A DNA stretch of 32,521 nt, from the NCBI GenBank assembly GCA_030154085.1, contig JASKKR010000025.1, positions 1-32,521 on the forward strand, read 5' to 3'. The notes beneath the pieces were generated by a model that saw only the letters and a program-made list of their open reading frames with translations, was not told where the DNA came from and did not search any database. This document shows positions 7,999-16,089 of the stretch, piece by piece (the stretch's first letter is position 1; every line of letters begins with the position of its first letter). Source of the stretch: Candidatus Cloacimonadota bacterium. GTDB taxonomy: Bacteria > Cloacimonadota > Cloacimonadia > Cloacimonadales > Cloacimonadaceae. Both the position numbers and the translations under genes were made by a program.

Positions 7999-9786
7999 AT
8001 GCTCGATAGCCTGAGAAAGAGACAAAAGGTCATCATTTATTTCGTGGTAGTGATTTTCATCCTGGGAATGGGTGCCATAGGAATCGTGGAGATATTTACA
8101 CCAAAGCCTTATGTTGGCAAGGTGGAAGGTACCAAGATCACACTTGATATGTACCAATCTAAGATCCAAGATATGTACGCGCGTTTTAGCGAAGCCAACC
8201 CCAACCAACCCATTGACGAGAATTTGCGTCGCAACCTAGAAAACTCTGCCTGGCAGGAACTTGTCGATGACATACTCTGGGAAAAGCAGATCAAAAAGCA
8301 TAGAATCAAGGTCACCGATAGTGAGATTCTGACGGAAATGCAAAATAATCCTCCGCAGGAGCTTATGCAAAATGAATCATTGCAAGTCAATGGCAGATTT
8401 GATCCCGCATTGTACCTGACTGCCCTGAAAAACAATCCTGATTTCTTTTTGATCATGGAGGACTATGTCAAGAGCTATCTTCCCCGCAAGCGTTTGCAAG
8501 AAAAGATCAAGGCAGAAGCTGGTATCACTGTGGACAGCCTAAGAGCTGCCTATATCAAAGATAACGACCTCATGACCGGTAAGATGCTATTCTTTGATTA
8601 CAATAACATCACAGATGTCGAGATCAGCGACGAAGAAATCCGTGCTTATTATGAAAAAAACAAAGAGGATAAATATAAAAAGGGTCCTGCTACGCGGGTT
8701 AAATATCTTGCGTTTGAGCGTAAGCCTTCCGATGCTGATTATGAAGCAGTTCGCATCACCGCCAATCAATTGCGTGATCGAGCTTTGGCAGGAGAAAGTT
8801 TTGCAGATCTAGCTCGGGACTACTCGGATGATCCCGGTTCTGCGCAAAATGGCGGATCCCTGGGAGTATTTGGCAAAGGTCAGATGGTACCGCCCTTTGA
8901 AGAAGCAGCTTTTGCTTTGGAAGAATGTGAGATCTCCGAACCTGTGAGAACCAATTTTGGATGGCATATCATCCTCTGTGAGCGGATTGTGAGTCGGGAT
9001 CCTGAAAAACCTCAGATTGAAGCCAGCCACATCTTACTCAATGTTGAGCCCAGTAACGCGACAATTAGAGCCATCGAAGATAAAGTAGAAACTGCCAGAG
9101 ACATGCTGCGCCGTCAAGACATCGAAGAAGTGGCAAAAAACTTTGATTTGGAAGTTCAAGATACAGATTGGGTTGCGCATGATACTGTGTACATTCCCGG
9201 CATTGGTCAAAATCCCCAAATGCTTAATTGGATGAAAAAAGCAAAAGCTGGAGATGTTTCAGATGTATTTACTGACCAACAGCAACGCTTCATCGTGGCA
9301 AAAGTGGTGGATAATGTAAAGTCCTATTATGAAGATTTTGAAAAAGTACGCCTGCGCATCAAGTATGAATTGGAACGAGATGAGAAGATAGCTCGTGCCA
9401 GAGTTAAAGCAGATGAATTTGGTAAAAAATATAGCCCTGAAGAATATTTTGAAAAAGCTGAAGCTGAAGGGTGGAAGGTCTTTGACGTGACCAACTACAA
9501 ACGCGGCAATAGCGCTCCTGGAATCGGAGTATCCGATATCTTTGCAGACCATGCTTTGGCATTGGAAGAAGGCGAAATGAGCGAGATCATTCACGATCCC
9601 AAAGGGAGCTATGTAATCCTGGTAACTGAGCGGCGGAAACCAGATATGGAGGCTTTCGAAAATGACAAACAAATCCAGGAAGACCTGCGCAATCGTTTGG
9701 AGACGCAAGCTTGGAACAGATGGTATCAGAATATGAGAGCTAATGCCAAGATTATTGATCGCCGGGCTGAATTGGGCTTATTATAA
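7999..9786 (+). CDS. Membrane-anchored peptidyl-prolyl isomerase/chaperone (SurA/PpiD-like)
   Basis: A 595-residue protein with an N-terminal membrane anchor (about 11-33), a SurA-N-like chaperone region (about 35-215) and two parvulin-type domains. The first (about 230-330) carries Phe-Ala-Asp-Leu-Ala-Arg-x-Tyr-Ser-Asp-Asp-Pro and Gly-Gly-x-Leu-Gly-x-Phe-Gly-Lys-Gly-Gln-Met; its usual first His is replaced, so activity is uncertain. The second (about 340-445) begins Ala-Ser-His-Ile-Leu-Leu but is divergent afterwards. The plan is that of PpiD, which helps newly exported proteins fold at the periplasmic face. The start at 7999 is chosen because GTGGAGG lies 5 nt upstream and the membrane anchor follows at once; the frame is open back to 7834, but that extension has no ribosome-binding site. 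A terminator follows. Confidence 0.88.
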   Translation: MLDSLRKRQKVIIYFVVVIFILGMGAIGIVEIFTPKPYVGKVEGTKITLDMYQSKIQDMYARFSEANPNQPIDENLRRNLENSAWQELVDDILWEKQIKKHRIKVTDSEILTEMQNNPPQELMQNESLQVNGRFDPALYLTALKNNPDFFLIMEDYVKSYLPRKRLQEKIKAEAGITVDSLRAAYIKDNDLMTGKMLFFDYNNITDVEISDEEIRAYYEKNKEDKYKKGPATRVKYLAFERKPSDADYEAVRITANQLRDRALAGESFADLARDYSDDPGSAQNGGSLGVFGKGQMVPPFEEAAFALEECEISEPVRTNFGWHIILCERIVSRDPEKPQIEASHILLNVEPSNATIRAIEDKVETARDMLRRQDIEEVAKNFDLEVQDTDWVAHDTVYIPGIGQNPQMLNWMKKAKAGDVSDVFTDQQQRFIVAKVVDNVKSYYEDFEKVRLRIKYELERDEKIARARVKADEFGKKYSPEEYFEKAEAEGWKVFDVTNYKRGNSAPGIGVSDIFADHALALEEGEMSEIIHDPKGSYVILVTERRKPDMEAFENDKQIQEDLRNRLETQAWNRWYQNMRANAKIIDRRAELGLL

Positions 9787-9811
9787 TACAAATCTAGATT
9801 AAGATTGGATT

Positions 9812-9852
9812 ATGGATGCGAAGGCTCGTGCTTTTCGCATCCATTTCTTTTT
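9812..9852 (+). terminator. Terminator between the PpiD-like gene and the phosphohexomutase gene
   Basis: A perfect 11-bp inverted repeat (ATGGATGCGAA at 9812-9822, TTCGCATCCAT at 9834-9844) is followed by TTCTTTTT. The strong hairpin ends the PpiD-like transcript. Its T-run directly adjoins the AAAGGAG of the next gene, so the next gene either has a promoter very close by or is read through. Confidence 0.88.
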
Positions 9853-9865
9853 AAAGGAGTGTATA

Positions 9866-11221
9866 ATGAGTAAACTGATGGCAAGTGTTAGTGGAATTCG
9901 TGGCATCTTTGGAGATAGTCTGACTCCACCTATTGTTATGAAATATGCTGCTGCTTTTGTGCTCATGCAAATGCAAGAATATGGACAAGGAACTATCGTC
10001 CTCGGTAGAGATAGTAGAACCACTGGGGAGACTATGATGCACACCATTGTGGGCACTTTGACTGGAATGGGCTTAAATATACGATATCTGGACATTGCTT
10101 CGACTCCGACCATACTGTTGGCTGTGGAATCTTCTGATGCTATCGGAGGAATCGCAATCACCGCTTCACATAATCCACCTCAATGGAATGCAATGAAGTT
10201 TGTCGACGCAGATGGCATGTTTTTGGCTCCTGATAAAGCCCAGAATTTCTTAAGTAACGCAGAAAGGCAACCGGCTTGGGCAGATTGGCAAAACATCGGT
10301 AAGCTTAGCTTTGATGATACTGCCATAGATCGGCATATTGAGAAGATCCTCTCAGTTAGTTATCTTCCTGTGGAAAAAATACAGAAACTGGGACTCAAAG
10401 TGGTTTTGGATAGTGTAAATGGAGCTGGGGCAGCTACATCTGAAAAACTGCTAAAAAAATTAGGCTGTCAAGTGATTAGTATCAATAGTGAGCCAACCGG
10501 CATCTTTGCCCACCCTGCTGAACCTCTCAACGAAAATCTGAAACAACTCGAAGAAGCAGTGCGCAAACACAATGCTGATCTGGGATTTGCTACTGACCCG
10601 GACGTGGATAGACTTTCAATCGTTTCGGATGAAGGACGTTGCATCGGCGAAGAGCTAAGTGTCGTTCTCAGTCAACTCTTTGTTTTACCTAAAAAACGGG
10701 GTGACATAGTTGTGAATCTATCCTCATCTATGCTATCCGACTATGTAGCCCGCAAGTACAATGTGCAGGTACATCGCTGCAAAGTCGGTGAAATCAATGT
10801 CGGTAAAAAGATGAAAGAGATCTCCTCACCTATTGGAGGCGAAGGAAATGGCGGAATCATCTGCCCAGAAGTGCACTACACTCGCGACGCTCCAGCCGGA
10901 ATGGCTTTGATTCTCGGACTCATAGCTGAAAGCGGGAAAAAAATATCTGAACTGGTCTCTGAATTGCCTAAATACTATTTTGCGAAAGACAAACTGAGCT
11001 TAGAACCTGGAGATATGGATGCAGCAATGAGTAAGGTGCCGAAGATTCTCGAAGGTTATGAAATAGATGATCAGGATGGGATAAAAGGCACGAAGAATGA
11101 CCACTGGATCCACATCCGCAAATCCGGCACAGAACCCATCATCCGGGTCTATGTTGAAAGTGATTCACAGCAAAAAAGTGATACGCTTTGTCAGGAAACG
11201 ATTCGCGCCCTTAAATCTTAA
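9866..11221 (+). CDS. glmM: Phosphoglucosamine mutase-type phosphohexomutase (archaeal-type)
   Basis: A 451-residue alpha-D-phosphohexomutase. The phosphoserine loop is Thr-Ala-Ser-His-Asn-Pro-Pro (catalytic Ser101), the metal loop Asp-Pro-Asp-Val-Asp-Arg (Asp244, Asp246, Asp248), the sugar loop Gly-Glu-Gly-Asn-Gly-Gly (325-330) and the phosphate loop Arg-Lys-Ser-Gly-Thr-Glu-Pro (418-424). The Gly-Glu-Gly-Asn-Gly-Gly loop resembles the archaeal-type enzymes rather than the bacterial GlmM (Gly-Glu-Gln-Ser-Gly-His). The likely reaction is glucosamine-6-phosphate to glucosamine-1-phosphate for UDP-GlcNAc; phosphomannomutase or phosphoglucomutase activity is possible. The start at 9866 is fixed by AAAGGAG; an upstream in-frame ATG at 9812 lies in a terminator stem and is rejected. 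Confidence 0.9.
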   Translation: MSKLMASVSGIRGIFGDSLTPPIVMKYAAAFVLMQMQEYGQGTIVLGRDSRTTGETMMHTIVGTLTGMGLNIRYLDIASTPTILLAVESSDAIGGIAITASHNPPQWNAMKFVDADGMFLAPDKAQNFLSNAERQPAWADWQNIGKLSFDDTAIDRHIEKILSVSYLPVEKIQKLGLKVVLDSVNGAGAATSEKLLKKLGCQVISINSEPTGIFAHPAEPLNENLKQLEEAVRKHNADLGFATDPDVDRLSIVSDEGRCIGEELSVVLSQLFVLPKKRGDIVVNLSSSMLSDYVARKYNVQVHRCKVGEINVGKKMKEISSPIGGEGNGGIICPEVHYTRDAPAGMALILGLIAESGKKISELVSELPKYYFAKDKLSLEPGDMDAAMSKVPKILEGYEIDDQDGIKGTKNDHWIHIRKSGTEPIIRVYVESDSQQKSDTLCQETIRALKS

Positions 11222-11233
11222 AAACACTTTGTG

Positions 11234-11272
11234 GCAGGTTCTCAATTAAGGTTGAGACCTGCTATTTTTTTT
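11234..11272 (+). terminator. Terminator of the phosphohexomutase gene
   Basis: GCAGGT-T-CTCAA pairs with TTGAG-ACCTGC (one bulged T), followed by eight T. It lies 13 nt past the stop codon. Confidence 0.9.
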
Positions 11273-11344
11273 ACATCGGAAAATAGATTATAGGGATAGT
11301 TTATATTTGCCATCATCCTGGGAGATTTCTGTTATTTTTAGCTT

Positions 11345-11457
11345 GCTAAATGCTTGATATTGTAGCTCACTTGATGCCTCCCTCGTTTCACGCTCATTTG
11401 CGAAGTGAGCAAGAAACGAGAAAATAAGGAGTTACAGCTTTGTGAAGTGCGTTCTGT
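11345..11457 (+). repeat. Dispersed 113-bp structured repeat, copy A
   Basis: This 113-bp segment matches, in inverse orientation and without gaps, the segment 24372-24484; I counted 94 of 113 identical positions, with 48 bp at the 3' side (11402-11449) differing at one base. Inside lies a hairpin: CTCGTTTC (11382-11389) pairs with GAAACGAG (11413-11420), and GCTCA with TGAGC within it. Neither copy carries an evident ORF. It sits between the terminator of the phosphohexomutase gene and the end of the RNA methyltransferase gene, a space between convergent genes. It could be a small non-autonomous mobile element, an intergenic repeat family or an RNA element. Confidence 0.8.
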
Positions 11458-11518
11458 AAACACTGCTTGGCTACAACCAAGATGACTAAAAATAACCATG
11501 ATAAACAAAGATTTTCCC

Positions 11519-12256
11519 CTAATCTATGATTGTCGAAAGGTGATATGCTAAGATTGCAGAGCACATAGCTACATTCAAGGACTCCATCTCCCCCACCATC
11601 GGAATCCGCAAACGAATATCTGCTAAAGCCAATAGATGTTGATCCACACCATGAGCCTCACTACCAAGGATGTAGATTGTGGCTTTATCCTGCTTTCGAT
11701 ATTCTGGCAAGGAAATCTCTCCTGCCATATCTAATACCACTTTTGTGCTCTTTTCGTAAGAGAGTGCCTCTAGATCCATGATCATATGGGGCACTTTATA
11801 GACTGCACCCATGGAAGATCTAATAACCTTGGGATTTGCTATCTCGCAGCTTCCCTCCGAAATGAATATCTGCTCAATTGCAAAAGCAGCAGCAGTGCGA
11901 AAGATAGTCCCCATATTCCCCGGATCTGCAATTCTATCAAGATACAATGCTGTGTGATAGTCCAACTTCCGTGGCAAAGGAATATCATATAGTGCAGCCA
12001 GCTCAGATGGATGATCACTTTCGCAAATCCGAGCCATAGCCGCCGGCGAAAGTTCTATTGATAGGCTGGAAGGGCAAAACTCAGGAAGTTCATTTTGGAA
12101 ATAAATTTCGTGCGGATTAATGCCATAAGCAGCAAGCTGTTTGATAAGACGATATCCCTCAACCACTACCTGCCCTCTTTCTTGACGATACTTCTTTTGT
12201 TTAAGCTTTGCCAACTCTGAGATTTTAGCTTTGCTCAGTGGCTGGTTTTTGTTCAT
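11519..12256 (-). CDS. TrmH/SpoU-family RNA 2'-O-methyltransferase
   Basis: A 245-residue SPOUT methyltransferase. An N-terminal substrate-binding domain (about 8-95, with Lys-Tyr-Arg-Gln-Glu-Arg-Gly and Val-Val-Glu-Gly) precedes the knotted catalytic domain with the three SpoU motifs: Asp-Pro-Gly-Asn-Met-Gly-Thr-Ile-Phe-Arg-Thr-Ala (111-122), Leu-Gly-Ser-Glu-Ala-His-Gly (197-203), and Ile-Pro-Met followed by Glu-Ser-Leu-Asn-Val-Ala (218-230). Such enzymes methylate ribose 2'-OH groups in rRNA or tRNA; the length and N-domain resemble the RlmB / TsnR-like group, but the target base cannot be read from the sequence. AAGGAG lies 9 nt before the start. Its upstream region is the DnaA-box cluster. 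Confidence 0.9.
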   Translation of the reverse strand: MNKNQPLSKAKISELAKLKQKKYRQERGQVVVEGYRLIKQLAAYGINPHEIYFQNELPEFCPSSLSIELSPAAMARICESDHPSELAALYDIPLPRKLDYHTALYLDRIADPGNMGTIFRTAAAFAIEQIFISEGSCEIANPKVIRSSMGAVYKVPHMIMDLEALSYEKSTKVVLDMAGEISLPEYRKQDKATIYILGSEAHGVDQHLLALADIRLRIPMVGEMESLNVAMCSAILAYHLSTIID

Positions 12257-12278
12257 CTTATAGCTCCTTAAATTTCAG

Positions 12279-12398
12279 TTATCTACGGACTTATCCACCA
12301 AAATCAGTGGATAAGTTATCAGAGCTAACAAATTGTATGACAGCATATAAGGCATATGTTGACAGCATTCCACAATAGTTATCCACAACTTATCCACA
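12279..12398. promoter_or_regulatory. Cluster of DnaA-box-like sites
   Basis: Within 120 bp there are two exact consensus DnaA boxes TTATCCACA in direct orientation 11 bp apart (12379-12387, 12390-12398), two 8-of-9 boxes in inverted orientation (TTATCCACC at 12291-12299; TTATCCACT on the minus strand at 12306-12314) and a weak TTATCTACG at 12279. The inverted pair forms a palindrome CTTATCCAC ... GTGGATAAG (12290-12315). Between the two groups is a direct repeat TGACAGCAT at 12338-12346 and 12360-12368, 22 bp apart. It separates the RNA methyltransferase gene from the end of the C11 protease gene. The sites are seen directly; whether they form an origin, a titration site or a promoter control region is not known. 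Confidence 0.65.
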
Positions 12399-12416
12399 TA
12401 CCGTAAAATAGCTCCG

Positions 12417-14093
12417 CTAGTACATGACAGTCAGTTTCTTGCAGATGGATTTCCCGCGAGATTTTATTTCTAGAATATAGACACCTTTACTTAATTTGGC
12501 AAAACCAGATAGTTCACTAAGTTTAAGCATTCCTCTATTATCCGCGCTCCCTATAACTTGTTTTGCTGCAATCTTCTGACCTCGAATATTATAGAGAGAG
12601 ACCTTCACAACTTGGTTCTCTGAATCTTGCAAAAACCATTGCGAATATGCTAAGCGACTATCGATGATAGGATTGGGGTAGATTTGCAATGTGTTTTGGG
12701 GCTGAACATAAAAGTAGTTTCTCCTCAGAGGCTCAGAGACATTGCCAGAACGGTCTATAGCAAATATCTCATACATACCATCACTATCGATAGGGAAATC
12801 CAGATGAAATTCGCTTGCGTACGCAGGTGGGAAGATCTCGCGATTGACATGATCACCGGAGATCCGATAATAAAGCGAATCTACATCAAGCGGAGTAGAA
12901 ACGGTTAGCCAAAGTTTGCCTAAGCTTTGATATTCGGAGATGATCTGGGGAGCAGCAGGTGGATTTGTATCCTCACCCAGAGCATGATTTACCACGCTCA
13001 ACCAACCGCTCTGGGCAAAACCAAGCTTCATGTAGATCTGCCATGCCCAGTCTAGATTGATCCTTATATCAGGATACCACAGGGCGATGCTGACGAGATC
13101 CGTCTCAATCCAAGGCAAAGTATATGAAGATGCCAGAATCATCTCATCCAGCATAGCTCTCAGTTGAGTTGTCGTCATTACAGCACTATTTTCCAAACGA
13201 GTTAGCAACTGATTGATATCCACATCTGCATAACCAGAATTCATCTCAAAGAGGTTTTTGCGAATAGGAGCAAGCTGATCTGCCTTTTGCCAAAGCTCAT
13301 CCGAAAACTGACTCCATGCCTGGTAGAAATCTGTTAGAGATTCGGTTTTCACGGCTGAGCAAGTAGTAATCAGATATCCCAGAGAAGGGTTGTTGTCCGT
13401 GCCCGGAAGATATGAATCAGTATACATGCTAGGGATTTGCCCAGCAAGCTGTTCTGCCCCTCCGGAAATTATGGGAATCATCTCTTCATAGGGAAATCCA
13501 TGAACGGGCACCTGATCTGCAGATCCGATGATAATGCTAGCTATGTTACGCATTTCGTAAAGGATCTCTATGCTTTGCATGCTGCAAGCATCAAAGAGCA
13601 AAATATCCAAATGCGGAGCATCGCTAAGAGCATCCAGAAGCTCTCCATTCGCAACACCTATCATATTCTCGGTATCTTCATCCGGAGCAATGTATTTGGA
13701 ATTCTTGTACCAGCTGTCAGCATGCGACCAGATGATCAACATCTTCTTTTGTGCAGGATAGCGATTAAAACCCCAACGAATGAAGTCTTTGAGAGTATCT
13801 GGATCGCCACTGTCGATGTTACCCAGATCTTGCACAATAGGTGAGTTTATCCCAGAAGCAGGACGCTCTTCGATCTTATAACGTCTGCCCCCTGTTATAG
13901 GTAAATCAACTTGAACGATCAAATTCAAGCCCTCAGCTTGAACAGCTCTCTCCATCTCGACGATGTTTTGCTCTGCATAGCTTGCCAGATCATTGTCTGC
14001 TGCCATATATACGAGGACTGTCCACTCTCCAGCATGGATTATTCCAAAGAGTGTACAAAGCAGGAAGATGGTGAGTAGGAGGCGTTTTTTCAT
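12417..14093 (-). CDS. Secreted clostripain-like (C11) cysteine protease with T9SS-type C-terminal domain
   Basis: A 558-residue protein with a signal peptide (about 1-21, ending Ile-His-Ala-Gly) and a peptidase C11 domain (about 22-380). The expected catalytic pair is visible as His124 (Ile-Trp-Ser-His-Ala-Asp-Ser-Trp) and Cys170 (Leu-Phe-Asp-Ala-Cys-Ser-Met). After a fibronectin-like segment (about 390-475) the C-terminus has Ile-Tyr-Pro-Asn-Pro (near 479), a beta-rich module with Tyr-Asn-Ile-Arg-Gly-Gln-Lys and Gly-Val-Tyr-Ile-Leu-Glu-Ile-Lys, as in type A sorting domains of the type IX secretion system. It is therefore probably secreted or attached at the cell surface, cutting after basic residues like clostripain. 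A hairpin separates it from butyrate kinase upstream; no strong ribosome-binding site stands out. Confidence 0.88.
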   Translation of the reverse strand: MKKRLLLTIFLLCTLFGIIHAGEWTVLVYMAADNDLASYAEQNIVEMERAVQAEGLNLIVQVDLPITGGRRYKIEERPASGINSPIVQDLGNIDSGDPDTLKDFIRWGFNRYPAQKKMLIIWSHADSWYKNSKYIAPDEDTENMIGVANGELLDALSDAPHLDILLFDACSMQSIEILYEMRNIASIIIGSADQVPVHGFPYEEMIPIISGGAEQLAGQIPSMYTDSYLPGTDNNPSLGYLITTCSAVKTESLTDFYQAWSQFSDELWQKADQLAPIRKNLFEMNSGYADVDINQLLTRLENSAVMTTTQLRAMLDEMILASSYTLPWIETDLVSIALWYPDIRINLDWAWQIYMKLGFAQSGWLSVVNHALGEDTNPPAAPQIISEYQSLGKLWLTVSTPLDVDSLYYRISGDHVNREIFPPAYASEFHLDFPIDSDGMYEIFAIDRSGNVSEPLRRNYFYVQPQNTLQIYPNPIIDSRLAYSQWFLQDSENQVVKVSLYNIRGQKIAAKQVIGSADNRGMLKLSELSGFAKLSKGVYILEIKSRGKSICKKLTVMY

Positions 14094-14097
14094 TTAA

Positions 14098-14136
14098 AGA
14101 ATATGATCCGGGCAAGATAACTCAAGACCCGGATCA
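14098..14136 (-). terminator. Probable terminator of the butyrate kinase gene
   Basis: A perfect 9-bp inverted repeat (TGATCCGGG at 14104-14112, CCCGGATCA at 14128-14136) with a 15-nt loop is followed on the minus strand by TATTCTTT. It sits between the butyrate kinase stop codon and the protease start. The T tract is interrupted, so termination may be partial. Confidence 0.65.
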
Positions 14137-14151
14137 TTAAGAATGTATAAT

Positions 14152-15234
14152 TTATTGATAAGGATATTCCATGGCTTCTTCGACGCCTTTGAGGACTCTG
14201 ATGCCCCCCTGGCACAAAGCTTCCATTTCCTTTTCTCCGGGATACAAATAGACATCCGCAATAAACGAAACTCTTTCTTTGACCCAAGAAACGATCAAGT
14301 CATTGTACGCCAAACCTCCGGAGAGGAAGATGGCATCTACTTTACCGTGTAATACGGCAGCAGAAGCGCCAATCTCCTTGGCTACTTGATAGCACATAGC
14401 TTCCATGATCAAGCGTGCTTTTTCATCGCCTTCTTGGATACGTTTATTGACCTCAATGCCGCTGTCAGTACCCAAGTATGCCATAAAACCGGCAGTCTTG
14501 GAAAGATATGTAGTCAGTTCTTTCTTGGTGTATTTACCACTGTATGCCATTTCAACAAGATCTCCGATAGGCAGCGCTCCGGCACGTTGCGGGGAAAATG
14601 GTCCCATGCCCAATAAGGCATTGTTTACGTCCACAACTCGTCCTCCTTTGATAGCAGCCACAGAAATACCACCGCCCATATGCACTCCGATAAGATTGGT
14701 TTGATTCAGATCCTTGCCAAGTTTTTTGGTCATAAGTCTGGTGATGTAGCGGATATTGAGAGCATGAAAGAGGCTTTTTCGCTCAATTTCCGGAATGCCG
14801 GAGATTCTGGCGATGTCATCAAACTCGTCCACTACTATTGGATCTACGATAAAGCCGGGTATATTGAGTTCCTCAGATATAGCTTGAGCTATGAAAGCTC
14901 CTAGATTGGATGCATGAATTCTACCCCAAAGGGAGGTATCTTGTAGATCTCGGAGAAGTGCGGGACAGATCTTCATAGTACCACCGCTTACTGGGCGCAT
15001 GAGCCCGCCTCTACCAACAACGGCATTTAGGGTTTTGGGGTCTACATTGTTCTCTTTCATGGCCTCCATTACTAAGCCTTTGCGAAAGTCATGTTGTTCA
15101 ATGATACCATCAAAAGGTTCAAGTTCTTTGGGACTATGACGCAGTGTTTTTTCAAATAGGGGATTGTCGTCTTCATAAACAGCGATTTTGGTTGATGTGG
15201 AGCCAGGATTGATCGCGAGAACGCGGTAGCTCAT
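14152..15234 (-). CDS. buk: Butyrate kinase / branched-chain fatty acid kinase
   Basis: A 360-residue acetate/butyrate kinase family (ASKHA fold) protein. The N-terminal phosphate loop Asn-Pro-Gly-Ser-Thr-Ser-Thr-Lys (9-16) and the central His-Met-Gly-Gly-Gly-Ile-Ser-Val (near 199-206) are typical, as is the late Leu-Ser-Gly-Gly-Leu-Ala-Tyr. The length fits Buk rather than the longer acetate kinase. It converts butyryl phosphate (or a branched acyl phosphate) and ADP to the acid and ATP, the last step of a fermentation giving ATP. The partner phosphotransbutyrylase gene is not adjacent in the window. GGAGGT lies 6 nt before the start; TTGACA lies on the minus strand about 60 nt upstream. Confidence 0.93.
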   Translation of the reverse strand: MSYRVLAINPGSTSTKIAVYEDDNPLFEKTLRHSPKELEPFDGIIEQHDFRKGLVMEAMKENNVDPKTLNAVVGRGGLMRPVSGGTMKICPALLRDLQDTSLWGRIHASNLGAFIAQAISEELNIPGFIVDPIVVDEFDDIARISGIPEIERKSLFHALNIRYITRLMTKKLGKDLNQTNLIGVHMGGGISVAAIKGGRVVDVNNALLGMGPFSPQRAGALPIGDLVEMAYSGKYTKKELTTYLSKTAGFMAYLGTDSGIEVNKRIQEGDEKARLIMEAMCYQVAKEIGASAAVLHGKVDAIFLSGGLAYNDLIVSWVKERVSFIADVYLYPGEKEMEALCQGGIRVLKGVEEAMEYPYQ

Positions 15235-15402
15235 TTTACCTCCAAGGTTTATTAATTATTTGTTTAATGCAGCATCTCAGATTTGGCATTTCTGTCAATG
15301 ATTTTCAGCCCAGTTTTGAGAGAATTGGGAATCCGCTCCATTCATCATATACACTGCCAAGGCAGTAATCATCAGGGCTTAAAGAACTGTACGATTTTTA
15401 GC

Positions 15403-15430
15403 TTGCCAGAATATGCCGCTTATTTATAAT
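15403..15430 (+). promoter_or_regulatory. Promoter of the DUF1292-like gene
   Basis: TTGCCA (15403-15408) and a perfect TATAAT (15425-15430) are separated by 16 nt, 24 nt before the start codon. A symmetric ACTGCC-AA-GGCAGT at 15353-15366 upstream may be a protein-binding site. Confidence 0.55.
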
Positions 15431-15453
15431 GGCAAAAACAATGGGAGATAATC

Positions 15454-15870
15454 ATGACAGAAAAGAATAATATAGCAAATCCTGAAGAGCATCTGCACGA
15501 CTGTGAAGGCGAAGATTGCGATTGCATGGACGATGAAAACTCCAGAATCATTACTCTGGACATGGAAGACGGAAGTCAAAAAGACTTCGTAGCTCTTGAC
15601 ATCCTCAATCATAAGGGGCAAAACTACATCGCTTTATCTGAAGTCGGCTCAATGGAATATGACGTTCTACGCTTTGTCGAAGTAGACGATAGCCTTGAGC
15701 TCAGCATCATCGATGATGATGATGAATATGAACAAATCGCCGAGATTTTTAACAAGCACTTTACTAAATTGGCAGAGGAAGAAGGCGACGAAGACGTTGA
15801 TGAAGACATTTACGAAGGCGACGAAGACGTTGATGAAGACATTTACGAAGACGACGAAAAAGAAGACTAA
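15454..15870 (+). CDS. DUF1292-like acidic protein with duplicated C-terminal tail
   Basis: A 138-residue, very acidic protein. Residues 31-78 fit the DUF1292 (YrzB-like) pattern: Ile-Thr-Leu-x-x-Glu-Asp-Gly, then Phe-Val-Ala-Leu-Asp and Lys-Gly-Gln-Asn-Tyr-Ile-Ala-Leu, then an acidic strand. The N-terminus has a cysteine pair region His-Asp-Cys-Glu-Gly-Glu-Asp-Cys-Asp-Cys that might bind metal. The C-terminal tail after residue 108 is an almost pure Asp/Glu run made by an exact 33-bp tandem duplication. Function is unknown. GGGAG lies about 10 nt before the ATG, a good promoter lies upstream and a terminator follows, so it is a single-gene transcript. Confidence 0.82.
   Translation: MTEKNNIANPEEHLHDCEGEDCDCMDDENSRIITLDMEDGSQKDFVALDILNHKGQNYIALSEVGSMEYDVLRFVEVDDSLELSIIDDDDEYEQIAEIFNKHFTKLAEEEGDEDVDEDIYEGDEDVDEDIYEDDEKED
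15781..15846 (+). repeat. Exact 33-bp tandem duplication in the acidic tail
   Basis: Positions 15781-15813 and 15814-15846 are identical over all 33 bases and encode an 11-residue acidic unit (Glu-Gly-Asp-Glu-Asp-Val-Asp-Glu-Asp-Ile-Tyr) twice, with the first bases of a degenerate third unit after it. The duplication keeps frame. Its exactness means it is recent or under exchange. Confidence 0.95.
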
Positions 15871-15894
15871 AACTTCCCCAAAACCATTCATAAC

Positions 15895-15922
15895 AAAGCC
15901 GGGAAACCGGCTTTATCTTTTT
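15895..15922 (+). terminator. Terminator of the DUF1292-like gene
   Basis: AAAGCCGG and CCGGCTTT (15895-15902, 15907-15914) pair perfectly around a GAAA tetraloop and are followed by ATCTTTTT. It lies 24 nt past the stop codon. Confidence 0.92.
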
Positions 15923-16089
15923 ATGTGCAAAATCTTGAGACCAGCAACTGACTCGCTATTCGGATGCATGATACATATTTTTTACTTGACCTGATCAGCA
16001 TCTCAATAGTCTGTCTCATAAATATAGTTATCGATCTATAATATTTTGAGCACAAATCCATTGATAAAGATATACAAGAGGTAAATAAA

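Noticed and set aside
9259-9708. 149-residue minus-strand frame within the PpiD-like gene
   Set aside because: Antisense shadow, low-complexity Phe/Ile-rich product, no ribosome-binding site.
9812-9865. N-terminal extension of the phosphohexomutase
   Set aside because: The upstream ATG is part of a terminator stem and has no ribosome-binding site; AAAGGAG precedes the ATG at 9866.
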